A stretch of 64,000 nucleotides of DNA from NCBI RefSeq assembly GCF_039523335.1, contig NZ_BAAAFC010000001.1, positions 1,736,001 to 1,800,000 on the forward strand, given 5' to 3'. Below the pieces are notes generated by a model that was not told the DNA's origin, made no database searches, and saw only the letters and a program-made list of their open reading frames with translations. The position numbers and the translations under genes were made by a program. Origin of the DNA: Marinobacter szutsaonensis (GTDB lineage Bacteria; Pseudomonadota; Gammaproteobacteria; Pseudomonadales; Oleiphilaceae). Below are positions 37,463 through 46,491 of this stretch, in pieces; the first letter of the stretch is position 1; each line of letters opens with the position of its first letter.

Positions 37463-37476
37463 GAGGCCAACTCTCC

Positions 37477-38505
37477 ATGGACATGAAAGAAGCTCTGAAC
37501 CGGATCGCCTCCAACCTGGATCTTTCCCGGGAGGAAATGAAAGAGGTCATGCGCATCGTCATGAACGGCGAGGCCACCGATGCGCAGATCGGGGCTTTCC
37601 TGATGGGGTTGCGCCTCAAGAGCGAGACCATTGACGAGATCACCGGCGCCACCGAGGTCATGCGCGAGCTGGCCACCGGGGTAACGGTCAACGCGGAACC
37701 ACTGGTGGACATCGTCGGTACCGGCGGCGACGGCGCCAACCTGTTCAACGTGTCCTCGGCCGCGTCTTTCGTGGTGGCGGCGGCCGGTGGTTTTGTCGCC
37801 AAGCACGGCAATCGGGGCGTGTCGTCCAAGAGCGGCAGCGCCGATCTCATCGAGAAGGCGGGCATCAATCTGGACATGACCCCGGAGCAGGTGGCCCGCT
37901 GTGTCGAGCAGATCGGCGTCGGTTTCATGTTCGCCCCGGCCCACCATGGCGCGATGAAGCACGCCATCGGCCCGCGCAAGGAGCTGGGCTGCCGGACCAT
38001 CTTTAACATCCTCGGCCCGATGACCAACCCGGCCGGGGTCAAGCGCCAGCTGCTGGGTGTGTTCACCAAGGAGCTGTGCCGTCCGATGGCGGAGGTGATG
38101 AAGCGCCTGGGTGCGGAGCACATCATGGTGGTGCATTCCAAGGACGGCCTGGACGAGATCAGCCTGGCCACCATTACTCATGTGGCGGAGCTCAAGGATG
38201 GTGAGATTATCGAGTATGACATTACCCCGGAAGACCTCGGCATCAAGAGCCAGTCGCTGGTGGGCCTAGACGTGGATTCTTCGGAGGAATCTCTGAAACT
38301 GATCAAGGCCGCGTTTGGCCGGGAGCACGATGAGATCACCGAGAAGGCGCGGGATCTGATCGCCCTGAACGCCGGTGCGGCCATCTACATTGCCGGCCTG
38401 GCGGATACCCCGAAGGCCGGCGTAGAGATGGCGCTGGATGCCATGGGATCGGGGCTGGCTGCGGGCAAGATGTCCGAACTTGCTGATTTTTCCCAGTGTT
38501 TTTAA
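37477..38505 (+). CDS. trpD: Anthranilate phosphoribosyltransferase
   Basis: A 342-aa enzyme with the PRPP-binding [33 protein letters not shown] and [22 protein letters not shown] blocks and [13 protein letters not shown]. It makes phosphoribosylanthranilate. It follows trpG after 14 bases. The next gene, trpC, is separated by a 172-base gap containing palindromic element C. Confidence 0.97.
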   Translation: MDMKEALNRIASNLDLSREEMKEVMRIVMNGEATDAQIGAFLMGLRLKSETIDEITGATEVMRELATGVTVNAEPLVDIVGTGGDGANLFNVSSAASFVVAAAGGFVAKHGNRGVSSKSGSADLIEKAGINLDMTPEQVARCVEQIGVGFMFAPAHHGAMKHAIGPRKELGCRTIFNILGPMTNPAGVKRQLLGVFTKELCRPMAEVMKRLGAEHIMVVHSKDGLDEISLATITHVAELKDGEIIEYDITPEDLGIKSQSLVGLDVDSSEESLKLIKAAFGREHDEITEKARDLIALNAGAAIYIAGLADTPKAGVEMALDAMGSGLAAGKMSELADFSQCF

Positions 38506-38545
38506 CCCGTTAAATAGCTGCCCACTTCCCGGCAGGACGATCCGC

Positions 38546-38643
38546 CGGGACAGGGTTTTCCAAAACACGCCCGTGAATACGTCCCTGTAGGGCTTGACTG
38601 CAGCCATCCATGGCTGCAGACAGTTTTGGAAAACCCTGTCCCG
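38546..38643 (-). repeat. Palindromic three-way-junction element, copy C (inside the trp operon)
   Basis: 21-bp perfect arms (38546-38566 and 38623-38643; a few more pairs extend outward with one mismatch) around a 56-nt core. On the minus strand the core shows a 10-bp CTGCAGCCAT-GG-ATGGCTGCAG hairpin and TACAGGGACGTA. It is 40 bases after the trpD stop and 34 before trpC, so it must be in the trp mRNA if trpC is cotranscribed. Confidence 0.85.
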
Positions 38644-38677
38644 CCGGCTCTCGCAGACTTTTGAGTAGGCCCCTGAA

Positions 38678-39499
38678 ATGACCGATAGACATCTGGATAA
38701 GACTCCTACCATCCTCCGCAAGATCGTTGACCGGAAATGGCAGGAAATCGACGAGCGCAAACGCCGCATCACGATTGACGACTTGAAGGCCATGGCGGGG
38801 GACCAGGCACCCGCCCGGGGATTTGCCGACGCCATGCGCTCACGCATCGAGCAACAGACCCCTGCCGTGATTGCCGAGATCAAGAAGGCTTCGCCCAGCA
38901 AGGGTATCCTCCGCGATCCGTTCGTGCCGGCCGAGATCGCCGAGAGTTATGAAAAAGGCGGCGCGGCCTGCCTGTCCGTGCTGACCGACCGTGACTTCTT
39001 CCAGGGCCATGAGGATTACCTGAAAGCCGCCCGGGCTGCCTGCAGCCTGCCGGTCATCCGCAAGGATTTCATGGTGGCGCCCTATCAGGTCTACGAAAGC
39101 CGCGCCATCGGCGCCGACTGCATCCTGCTGATTGCCGCCTGCCTGACCCGTTACCAGATGCAGGAACTGGAAGGCATCGCCCGGGAGATCGGGCTGGATG
39201 TGCTGGTGGAGGTGCACGATCCCGAGGAGATGGACGACGCCCTGACCCTGGAAACGCCCCTGGTCGGCATCAACAACCGGAACCTGCACACTTTCGAGGT
39301 GTCCCTGGATACCACGTTCGACCTGCACGAGCGGATTGGCCAGGACCGGCTGACGATCACCGAGAGCGGGATCATGACCCGGGGCGATGTGGAAGCCATG
39401 ACCACCCGTGGTATTTACGGTTTCCTGGTGGGGGAATCGTTCATGCGGGCGGAGGAGCCGGGCGAAAAGCTCAAAGAGCTGTTCTTCTCAGAACGCTGA
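38678..39499 (+). CDS. trpC: Indole-3-glycerol-phosphate synthase
   Basis: A 273-aa TIM barrel. The family signature [16 protein letters not shown] (catalytic Lys residues), [54 protein letters not shown] and [13 protein letters not shown] are present. It converts carboxyphenylaminodeoxyribulose phosphate to indole glycerol phosphate. trpF, trpB and trpA are not in the window. The gene is flanked by palindromic elements C and D. Confidence 0.97.
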   Translation: MTDRHLDKTPTILRKIVDRKWQEIDERKRRITIDDLKAMAGDQAPARGFADAMRSRIEQQTPAVIAEIKKASPSKGILRDPFVPAEIAESYEKGGAACLSVLTDRDFFQGHEDYLKAARAACSLPVIRKDFMVAPYQVYESRAIGADCILLIAACLTRYQMQELEGIAREIGLDVLVEVHDPEEMDDALTLETPLVGINNRNLHTFEVSLDTTFDLHERIGQDRLTITESGIMTRGDVEAMTTRGIYGFLVGESFMRAEEPGEKLKELFFSER

Positions 39500-39512
39500 C
39501 TCCGATGCTGAT

Positions 39513-39623
39513 ACAGGCTGGTGGGTAGGGCCGGCCAAAATCGTGCGGAGCCATGGATGGCGGAGCCGAGCGTACAGGGACGTATTTACAGCGTATTTTG
39601 GCCGGCCCTACCCACCGGCCTGT
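39513..39623 (+). repeat. Palindromic three-way-junction element, copy D
   Basis: 29-bp arms (39513-39541 and 39595-39623) with a single wobble-type mismatch flank a 53-nt core (39542-39594) containing GCCAT-GG-ATGGC and TACAGGGACGTA hairpins. It begins 14 bases after the trpC stop and ends 10 bases from the stop of the convergent DUF4202 gene. It may double as a terminator, although no U-run follows the stem. Confidence 0.85.
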
Positions 39624-39632
39624 GCGCCAAAG

Positions 39633-40247
39633 TCAGCCCTCAGCCCCACTCAAAGCTGCCTGCAAGAGCTCCAACAGATGCGCAGGCATCCCGCTGGCAA
39701 GCTTCAGAGCCGCCTCATGGCCCCGGGGCGACATCTTGCCCCAGGTCCGGCGCACAATCCGGAGCCACTTCTCCCGGTCATACTCCGGCTTTTCCTCATA
39801 GAACGGCGCAAAATAGCGCTCCAGGAACACCATACAGGCCACGTCCTCCAGCAGCTGGGTGTCCGGATCCTGGCGCAGCTCCCGCTTGGTCAGGATGGTC
39901 TCCACCCGCTGGCACTCCTCCTCGGGATAGCCGCATTCGGCCATGATCTCCGCCGCCCGCCGGCCATGCATGCGGCCACAGGCCTGGCGCCACAGGTAAT
40001 AATTTTTCCGGCCCTCTCCGAACTCGCTCCGGGGCATGGTCCAGCGTTCGATATGCTGGGCCCGGCAGGCGATCTGCATGCGCTCGGAGGGCTCCGGCTC
40101 CAGCTCGAACAGCCACCGGGTCATGTGCTGGCTGTAGGCGAATTCCCGGGGCAGGCTTTCACCGCCCACCAGCTCCCAGTTCGGGTCAGCCCGATTGGCT
40201 TCGTCAATCTTGCCCAGGGCACAATCGAGACGGGCGGATTCGGTCAT
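39633..40247 (-). CDS. DUF4202 family protein
   Basis: A 204-aa soluble protein matching the DUF4202 pattern: ANRADPNWE, EFAYSQHMTRWLFEL, ACRAQHIERWTMPRSEF, NYYLWRQACGRMHGRRAAEIM and LLEDVACMVFLERYF. The His-rich AQHIERW and MHGRRA are suggestive of a metal-binding HD-like fold, but no activity is known. It is transcribed alone toward the end of trpC. Confidence 0.8.
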   Translation of the reverse strand: MTESARLDCALGKIDEANRADPNWELVGGESLPREFAYSQHMTRWLFELEPEPSERMQIACRAQHIERWTMPRSEFGEGRKNYYLWRQACGRMHGRRAAEIMAECGYPEEECQRVETILTKRELRQDPDTQLLEDVACMVFLERYFAPFYEEKPEYDREKWLRIVRRTWGKMSPRGHEAALKLASGMPAHLLELLQAALSGAEG

Positions 40248-40390
40248 CTGTCACTCCATCGTTACTTGAATCAGGGTCAGCGTAGGTGAATACCCTGAAG
40301 GGTATATCTCTTATTGGAACTTGTCCCGCATGTACTCCGTGAATGAATATTGATAGCTGACCCGAACATTATCCGGAGCCCGACCATCCA

Positions 40391-41545
40391 GTGCGACTGA
40401 CCAATCCGGACATTCCTCCCGAATGGCAATCTGCTTACCGTGACTTCCAGCGCCAAAGGGAGCGGCTGTTTACCATTTTCGGTGCCTGGCTGTTGCTGGC
40501 CATCATGGTTGCCTACCACTTCAGCCACGAGCTGCGGGGCGTCCGGCCGCCCGAGCCCTGGTCGCTCGAACATCTTTTGCGGTTGCCGGTTTACCTCAGC
40601 ATCGGCCTGGCAATGCTGTCCCACTGCACTGGCGTACCCGGCTGGCATCCAAAGGTGTTCCTGCGCATGATGTCGACGTCGCTGATGCTGATGATGCTCG
40701 GCCTGTTTCTGGTCTATTTCCAGGACAAGCCCGGAGGCGTGCCTCAGGTCAGCGAGGGCCTGATGATCAGCTTCTTTGGTGTCACCATGATGGCGACCCG
40801 GGGACTGCGGGATTGGCTGGTCCAGTTTTTGCCACCGCTGGGGCTATTTATCATTGCCGCCATCCTGTTGCGAGTTTCACCGGCGGACCTGATTCCCCAC
40901 CTGTTCGGACCGGCGGCCATGCTGGCGGTTGGCCTGGTTACTTCCGAGACCCTGCGTCGGCTGGGTAACCATCAGTTCCTCAATGAACAGGAAGTAAAAC
41001 AGCTGGCGACCACCGACCAGCTTACCGGGCTGCTCAACCGCCATGCTTTCCTGCCCCTGATCCGCCATGAAATGGATCGGGCCCGGCGCAGCAGTGAGCG
41101 TCCCTTCTGCGTAATCATGGGGGATCTGGACAATTTCAAGCGGGTCAACGACACCCATGGCCACGAAGCGGGTGACCTGGTACTCAGGGATACCGCTGTT
41201 CGGGTGAGCGCCTGCCTGCGCCAGCAGGATGTCCTGTGCCGCTGGGGCGGCGAGGAGCTGCTGATCCTGTTACCGGAAACCGGGCCGACCGGCGGTCTGG
41301 AAGTGGCGCGCAAGATCCGTGCGGCGATGGCCGATCAGCCGATGCAGGTCAATGGTACCCGGATCCGGCAAACCATCAGCCTGGGTGTGGCCTGCTTCGA
41401 CGGGGAGCGCGCCCCGGAACAACTGATCACTCGGGCCGACAACGCCCTGTATGACGCCAAGGCCGCCGGCCGCAACCGGGTCGTGATGGCCCCGGGCAAG
41501 GAAACCGGGGCCACTCCCGGCTCAGGTCACTCAGGCCTGGGCTGA
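40391..41545 (+). CDS. Membrane-bound diguanylate cyclase (GGDEF)
   Basis: A 384-aa protein. The first ~200 residues contain about six hydrophobic helices, forming an integral membrane sensor of unknown ligand. The C-terminal ~170 residues are a GGDEF domain with an intact active-site signature GGEEL and a product-inhibition RxxD site (RQQD) five residues before it, so it should synthesise cyclic di-GMP and be feedback-inhibited. Translation starts at GTG 40391, with GGAG 12 bases upstream, slightly distant. The 3' end overlaps the convergent GST gene by 15 bases. Confidence 0.9.
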   Translation: MRLTNPDIPPEWQSAYRDFQRQRERLFTIFGAWLLLAIMVAYHFSHELRGVRPPEPWSLEHLLRLPVYLSIGLAMLSHCTGVPGWHPKVFLRMMSTSLMLMMLGLFLVYFQDKPGGVPQVSEGLMISFFGVTMMATRGLRDWLVQFLPPLGLFIIAAILLRVSPADLIPHLFGPAAMLAVGLVTSETLRRLGNHQFLNEQEVKQLATTDQLTGLLNRHAFLPLIRHEMDRARRSSERPFCVIMGDLDNFKRVNDTHGHEAGDLVLRDTAVRVSACLRQQDVLCRWGGEELLILLPETGPTGGLEVARKIRAAMADQPMQVNGTRIRQTISLGVACFDGERAPEQLITRADNALYDAKAAGRNRVVMAPGKETGATPGSGHSGLG

Positions 41546-42148
41546 CGGCCGGGCCTTGATACGGTCGTACCAGGCCTGGAGGTTGGTCTGCTCCGGCTTG
41601 ATCCGGATGCTCACCACCCGGGCAAAGGCCACGGTCGTAAACGCATTGATGTCAGCGGCGGTGAACCGGTCGCAGCAGATGTAGTCCTTGCCTTCCAGGT
41701 GCTTGTCCAGGAAGTGCATGAATTTCTCCACGCCCTGACCACACTCCTCGCCCCATTCCTTGATGGGATTCATCCGGTCCTTGAAATAGCCGGTGGTGTG
41801 CTGAAAGCACATGCCGGTAGGCATGAAGAAGTAGAAATCGATCCAGCGCAGCCATTGCTCCAGGTGAGCCTTTTCCAGGGGCGTTTCACCGAGCAGCTTG
41901 GGCGCATCGGGGTAGGCCTCTTCGAAGTAGCGGCAGATGGCCATGGTCTCGGCAATGCAGGTGCCGTCATCCAGTTCCATCACCGGCACTTTCTTCATCG
42001 GATTACGGGCAACGAATTCCGGTGTCAGGTTCTCGCCCTTTTGCAGGTCGATCTCCACGAATTCGGCCTCGTCCAGCAGGCCCTTTTCGGCCATGAACAT
42101 GCGCACGCGGCGGGGATTCGGGGCAGTTTTTGTTTCAAAGATCTTCAT
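41531..42148 (-). CDS. Glutathione S-transferase family protein
   Basis: A 205-aa cytosolic GST: an N-terminal thioredoxin-fold domain (MKIFETKTAPNPRRVRMFMAE, MKKVPVMELDDGTCIAETMAI, with cis-Pro and the glutathione-contacting Glu-Thr) and a helical C-terminal domain (LEGKDYICCDRFTAADINAFTTVAFA). The ATG at 42148 opens the conserved domain; the upstream frame adds an unrelated stretch. The substrate is not predictable. Confidence 0.88.
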   Translation of the reverse strand: MKIFETKTAPNPRRVRMFMAEKGLLDEAEFVEIDLQKGENLTPEFVARNPMKKVPVMELDDGTCIAETMAICRYFEEAYPDAPKLLGETPLEKAHLEQWLRWIDFYFFMPTGMCFQHTTGYFKDRMNPIKEWGEECGQGVEKFMHFLDKHLEGKDYICCDRFTAADINAFTTVAFARVVSIRIKPEQTNLQAWYDRIKARPSAQA

Positions 42149-42258
42149 CGGGATCGGCTCCGTTCCGGGTGTTGGATAGATGAACGTGATTGTTGAGAAC
42201 AGCACAGAGACTGACCGCAAAAAACAGTTGCGTCAAGCAACTGTTAAGCCGCCCCGGA

Positions 42259-42996
42259 CTAGCTCCGTGGCAGCCAGGTCCGGATCTGCTCCAGTATCCA
42301 CCCGGGTTCGTCCAGAGGAAGGTCATGACCGGCGTCGGGGTGCAGTTTGAGAGTCCATTGCCAGCGGGATTCGAGGGCTTCGCTGCATTTGAAGTGCACA
42401 ATGCGATCCCCCCGACTGGCCAGCAGCAGGGCATCCGGTAGCGGTCGATGGGGCGCCGGGGTAAAGCGGGCCGCGGCCCGCAGCTGATTGAAGGCATTGG
42501 CCAGGCTGACCGGCCGCTGGCGCTGGATACTGTACCAGCGTTTGGCCAGATCCAGCGGCACCGGCCGGTTGGAGGTCAGGTGCAACAGATCACGCTCCCG
42601 GTCAAACAGCTCCCGGCGTGAGAGCAACCGAAGTACCCGGGGCCAGGCCACCGGCCGCATCCGTTGCCAGGGCGGACTGAACCCGGAACTGGTATTGATC
42701 ATCACCAGTTGCTGGATTTCCCCGAGCTCCGCGTTCTGGGCCCAGTCCAATGCCACCATGCCGCCCATGGACAGGGCGATGATGCCGAAAGGCCGGGGAA
42801 TGTGACTCACCTGCCGACAAACCTGCCGGCGGATACCTTCAATAGAATCGGGGCTGTCCTGCCGGTAATGGACACCGGTACCGGGAAGGTCAACCGCGTG
42901 GAATCGATGCGCGGGAAACGCGGATTGCAACGCCACCGGGAAATCACCCCAGTGCGCCTGCTCCCGTGTCAGTCCCCGCAACAGTATCCAGTGCAT
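42259..42996 (-). CDS. Alpha/beta hydrolase (BioH-like)
   Basis: A 245-aa alpha/beta hydrolase with nucleophile elbow ALSMGGM (Ser catalytic), the oxyanion HWILLRGLTREQAHWGDF beginning, an Asp in the ASRGDRIV segment and a late His in HPDAGHDLPLDEP. It resembles BioH-type carboxylesterases, but no biotin genes adjoin. The gene is directly downstream of the M14 peptidase gene (1-base gap), so they form an operon. Confidence 0.82.
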   Translation of the reverse strand: MHWILLRGLTREQAHWGDFPVALQSAFPAHRFHAVDLPGTGVHYRQDSPDSIEGIRRQVCRQVSHIPRPFGIIALSMGGMVALDWAQNAELGEIQQLVMINTSSGFSPPWQRMRPVAWPRVLRLLSRRELFDRERDLLHLTSNRPVPLDLAKRWYSIQRQRPVSLANAFNQLRAAARFTPAPHRPLPDALLLASRGDRIVHFKCSEALESRWQWTLKLHPDAGHDLPLDEPGWILEQIRTWLPRS

Positions 42997-42997
42997 G

Positions 42998-44098
42998 TCA
43001 GATCGAATCCCGGTACCAATGCATGATCGCCGCTTCCCTCAGCATGGCCTCCTGCTCCTGTTCCGGCAACCAGTTCCGGTGACTGGCGGCGGCGTTGAGC
43101 AAAAAATCGATCCAGGTAAGGTGGGTGCGTAACACGCGCTTGTGGCGATGGGGCACCAGTGGGTTGAACAGGCCATCGAGCCGGAACAGCTGACGCGGGC
43201 GCTTGCGAATCCAGCGCCAGGATCCCATCTCCAGGGTCAGGGGCAGGAACACGCCCGGATTGTCCCGGTTGATCTGCTTGTAGAAGTAGTCCCAGAGATC
43301 ACCATGGGTCAGGTAATGGCGTGATTGGGGCTCGAACCTGTAATCATGATTGGGATAGGCCTGCTCCCAGATCAGCTTCAGGGCCATCACCGACGCTATC
43401 CGACGCATGGGCCGACGGCGGTAGGCGTAGGGAAACCAGATCTGGTCCTGCCAGCCGAAGCCACTGTGGCAATCCAGAGCAACACTGAACGATCGTCCCG
43501 GCAGCAGTTCCCGGATGACGGTTTCCAGGGCCTGATTCTCCACCTCCATGCCCTGCTCCGGATCGCCGGTGTACCAAGGGAGCCTGCGTGACAATCGCTG
43601 GCCACCCAACAGGAACGCGCTGCGATCCTGGGCCGTGATCGGCGCGTTCCGCATCAGGTCCACCCCGCTGGGGTTGCTACGTTGATTCAGGTACATACCG
43701 CCGGGGTTGAGAATCGGCAGTACCGTCACGTGAACCCGTTCCAGCAGCGCCGCCAGCTGTTCATCCCAGGCCAGCCTTTTCAGCACGCCCTCCAGCCAGG
43801 CCATGACCACCTGGGATCCGATCCGCTCCAGCCCGTGCACGCCACCAACGAGCAATACCGCCGGGGCCTCCGGTCTTGGCGAACCAATATCAATCCGGTA
43901 AATCGGCAATTGCAGATCGTCCAGGGCGACATGATCGACCACATGGCTCTCGACCTGCGCCGGTGCCTCCGCCAGCATCCGCTCCAGTGCCGTCATCTCG
44001 GGCAGGAAGGTTCTCAGCTGCCTCCGCTGTCGCTGCCCCCGCTGCGTTTGCTCATCGGCAATCGCCGTATGGGGAGTCAGATCACGTAATTCGGTCAT
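42998..44098 (-). CDS. M14-family zinc carboxypeptidase / succinylglutamate-desuccinylase-like
   Basis: A 366-aa protein. The zinc-binding HxxE pair is His88 and Glu91 in GGVHGLERIGSQ; a further His lies in ALDCHSGFGW and a catalytic Glu in LTLEMGSWRW. The pattern fits the M14 carboxypeptidase superfamily, such as amidases of peptidoglycan peptides or AstE-like deacylases. No signal peptide is present, so it acts in the cytoplasm. GGAGG lies 7 bases before the ATG at 44098; a longer frame to 44182 lacks this. It is upstream of the BioH-like gene. Confidence 0.82.
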   Translation of the reverse strand: MTELRDLTPHTAIADEQTQRGQRQRRQLRTFLPEMTALERMLAEAPAQVESHVVDHVALDDLQLPIYRIDIGSPRPEAPAVLLVGGVHGLERIGSQVVMAWLEGVLKRLAWDEQLAALLERVHVTVLPILNPGGMYLNQRSNPSGVDLMRNAPITAQDRSAFLLGGQRLSRRLPWYTGDPEQGMEVENQALETVIRELLPGRSFSVALDCHSGFGWQDQIWFPYAYRRRPMRRIASVMALKLIWEQAYPNHDYRFEPQSRHYLTHGDLWDYFYKQINRDNPGVFLPLTLEMGSWRWIRKRPRQLFRLDGLFNPLVPHRHKRVLRTHLTWIDFLLNAAASHRNWLPEQEQEAMLREAAIMHWYRDSI

Positions 44099-44206
44099 GC
44101 ACACACCTCCAGCCAACAACCTTTCAAGATAACCACCTGAGGCTACAGAATGTTGACAGTAGCGCCAGAAACATGACGACAAACGCGACGTTTTTGGGCC
44201 ACTTCC

Positions 44207-44234
44207 TTGAATCTCGATTCAATTTCCTTATGCT
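44207..44234 (+). promoter_or_regulatory. Possible promoter of the betaine-type transporter operon
   Basis: TTGAAT (44207-44212) and TATGCT (44229-44234), spacing 16, match four of six bases in each hexamer and lie about 145 bases before the first transporter gene. The rest of the 283-base gap holds no recognisable gene. Confidence 0.3.
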
Positions 44235-44380
44235 GGAAAGGGAATTCTTTCGAGAAATCTTGTTTTGAAGAACGCAGTAGCGATTCCAAAAACACCCCCT
44301 CCCTCCGATCCGATGCGATCGCAGTTTGGTCATTCCTCCAAGCGCTCTACTGCGTTACCAACCCCAAAGGAGAAGTAACC

Positions 44381-45352
44381 ATGAAGAAGCTTACTTCTGC
44401 CGCGCTCCTGTGTGCGGCGGCAATCCCAGGCATGGCCCAGGCCAGCCAGTGTGGAGAGGTATCCATCACCGAGATGAACTGGGCCTCCAACACGGTGGTT
44501 ACCAACGTGGCCAAATTCATCATGGAGCAAGGGTATGGCTGCGATGTCACCATTGTCCCCTCCGATACCGTACCGGCCGTCACTTCGGTCGCTGAAAACG
44601 GTGAGCCGGACATTGTCACCGAGTTGTGGCTGAACTCCGCCGGCGAGGCCTACCTGCGCCTGGAAGAACAGGGCAAGGTTGAGCGCCTGGGCAAGGTGCT
44701 GGAACCGGGCGGTGTTGAAGGCTGGTGGATCCCTACCTACCTGGCGGAGAAGCACCCGGAGCTCACCACCATCGAAGGCGTGATGGCCAACCCGGAACTG
44801 GTCGGCGGTCGTTTCAACAACTGTCCCGATGGCTGGGGCTGCCGCGTGGTCAGTGACAACCTGATTCGCGCCCTGGACCTTGAAGAATCCGGCATCGACG
44901 TCTTCAACCACGGTTCCGGCGAGACCCTGGCCTCGTCCATGGCTTCCGCGGTCCAGAACGAGGAACCCTGGTTCGGCTACTACTGGGGCCCGACCGTACC
45001 GCTGGGCAAATACGACATGACCCGGGTGGAGCTGGGCGAGTACAAGCCCGAGGTTCACAAGAAGAACCAGACCGCGGATGCCGAGAATCCCGGCGTTTCC
45101 GAGTTCCCGGCGGCCACCATCCTGACCTCGGTGACCACGGACTTTCAGGAGCGTGAGCCGGAAGTCGCGGAGATGCTCAGCCAGCTGACCTTCCAGACCT
45201 CGACCATGAGCTCGATCCTGGCCTGGATGGACGCCAACAACGCGTCCGGCGAGGAAGCAGCTGTGTATTATCTGAGCAACAACAGCGACGAGTGGTCCAC
45301 CTGGCTGAACGACTCGGCCCGGAAGAACCTGGCAGCGATTCTCGATAACTGA
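44381..45352 (+). CDS. Glycine betaine/choline-type ABC transporter substrate-binding protein
   Basis: A 323-aa periplasmic protein with signal peptide ending MAQA (residue 21). The mature sequence has the OpuAC-family features: EMNWASNTVVTNVAKFIME, SVAENGEPDIVTELWLNSAGEAYLR, VEGWWIPTYL and AVQNEEPWFGYYWGPTVPLGKYDM, rich in aromatic residues that bind quaternary ammonium groups. It is the first gene of a three-gene operon with permease and ATPase. AAGGAG precedes the ATG at 44381; the frame is open upstream to 44207 but that part lacks features. Confidence 0.9.
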   Translation: MKKLTSAALLCAAAIPGMAQASQCGEVSITEMNWASNTVVTNVAKFIMEQGYGCDVTIVPSDTVPAVTSVAENGEPDIVTELWLNSAGEAYLRLEEQGKVERLGKVLEPGGVEGWWIPTYLAEKHPELTTIEGVMANPELVGGRFNNCPDGWGCRVVSDNLIRALDLEESGIDVFNHGSGETLASSMASAVQNEEPWFGYYWGPTVPLGKYDMTRVELGEYKPEVHKKNQTADAENPGVSEFPAATILTSVTTDFQEREPEVAEMLSQLTFQTSTMSSILAWMDANNASGEEAAVYYLSNNSDEWSTWLNDSARKNLAAILDN

Positions 45353-45364
45353 TCGCCCCACCCC

Positions 45365-45403
45365 GCCCGGGACACCCCTTCCGGCCCGTCCCGGGCTTTC
45401 TTT
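45365..45403 (+). terminator. Candidate leaky terminator between binding-protein and permease genes
   Basis: GCCCGGGAC (45365-45373) and GTCCCGGGC (45388-45396) make a 9-bp perfect stem with a 14-base loop, followed by TTTCTTT. Partial readthrough here would give more binding protein than permease. Confidence 0.55.
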
Positions 45404-45446
45404 CCAATCCATCCGACTCCAGATACCCAGGAGAGGCTGACCCCTG

Positions 45447-46481
45447 ATGGCAACCTATGATTCGTTATTCTCATCACTCGGGCTCGAGGAGTGGTGCGCG
45501 CAAGGCCAGAGTGATGCCCCGATGTCGATGGCCGCCCTGCTGGCCAAGACCAAGGGCGAAAACACCGAACCGGAATCGCTCTGGGACGCGCCGTTCCCCT
45601 CGATGGATGCGCTCAACGAATCCTGCGCAGCCTTTCCCCAGTCGCGGGAGTTGACGAAAGGGCTGGAGCAGGGGTTTCTGGCCATCAAGGACAGCCTCAG
45701 CCTGGTACTCGATCCACTGACCCAGCCACTGAGCTGGTTCCTGGATGGCGCCCTGTACGCCATGCTCAACACCCCCTGGTGGATTGTCATTCCGCTGTTG
45801 CTCGCGGTGGTTTACCTGGTCACCAAATCCTGGAAACTGATGGCGTTCGTTGGCGGTAGCATCGTACTGCTGGCGTTCATCGATCACTATGATTACGCCA
45901 TGCAGACCCTGGCCATTATTTTTGTGTGCGCCTTTTTGTGCGTCTTGCTTGGCGTACCGATCGGGATCGCCATGGCCCGGAGCAACACCCTGCAGCGACT
46001 GATCATACCGGTGCTGGACATGCTGCAGACGCTGCCACCATTCGTGTATCTGATTCCGCTGATCTTCCTGTTCAGCGTGACCGAGTCCAAGCTGTATGGC
46101 ATCGCCATCATCCTCTACGCCATTGTCCCGGTTATCCGCCTGACCAACCTGGGGATCCGGCTGGTGGACAAGGATGTGATCGAGGCGGCCGATGCCTTCG
46201 GCATGACGCCACGGCAAAAGCTCTACAAGGTCCAGATCCCCCTGGCCTTGCCGAACATCATGGCCGGGGTTAACCAGACCATCATGATGAGCCTTGCCAT
46301 GGTGGTGATCGCCTCCCTGGTTTCCGCACCCGGGCTGGGTGTACTGGTCCTGAGGGGTATCCGGAACCTGGAACTGGGTGTTGGCCTGGTGTCCGGCCTG
46401 GGCATCGTCATCCTGGCGGTGATCCTCGACCGGGTCACCAAGGCATCGCTCGCGCGCATCAACACATCCCAGAAGCAGTGA
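45447..46481 (+). CDS. Glycine betaine-type ABC transporter permease (ProW-like)
   Basis: A 344-aa inner-membrane protein. An extended hydrophilic N-terminus (about 90 residues) precedes several helices and a MetI-like BPD_transp_1 segment with the EAA-type loop DVIEAADAFGMTPRQKLYKVQIPLALPNIMAGVNQTIMM that docks the ATPase. This is the ProW/OpuAB family. It lies between substrate-binding and ATPase genes, 10 bases before the latter. Confidence 0.93.
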   Translation: MATYDSLFSSLGLEEWCAQGQSDAPMSMAALLAKTKGENTEPESLWDAPFPSMDALNESCAAFPQSRELTKGLEQGFLAIKDSLSLVLDPLTQPLSWFLDGALYAMLNTPWWIVIPLLLAVVYLVTKSWKLMAFVGGSIVLLAFIDHYDYAMQTLAIIFVCAFLCVLLGVPIGIAMARSNTLQRLIIPVLDMLQTLPPFVYLIPLIFLFSVTESKLYGIAIILYAIVPVIRLTNLGIRLVDKDVIEAADAFGMTPRQKLYKVQIPLALPNIMAGVNQTIMMSLAMVVIASLVSAPGLGVLVLRGIRNLELGVGLVSGLGIVILAVILDRVTKASLARINTSQKQ

Positions 46482-46491
46482 GGAAGATCCC

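Noticed and set aside
38546..39623. trpC flanked by C and D as a composite transposon
   Set aside because: No transposase is encoded, no target-site duplication is apparent, and the arms of C and D are different sequences, unlike insertion-sequence ends. trpC is in its normal operon position.
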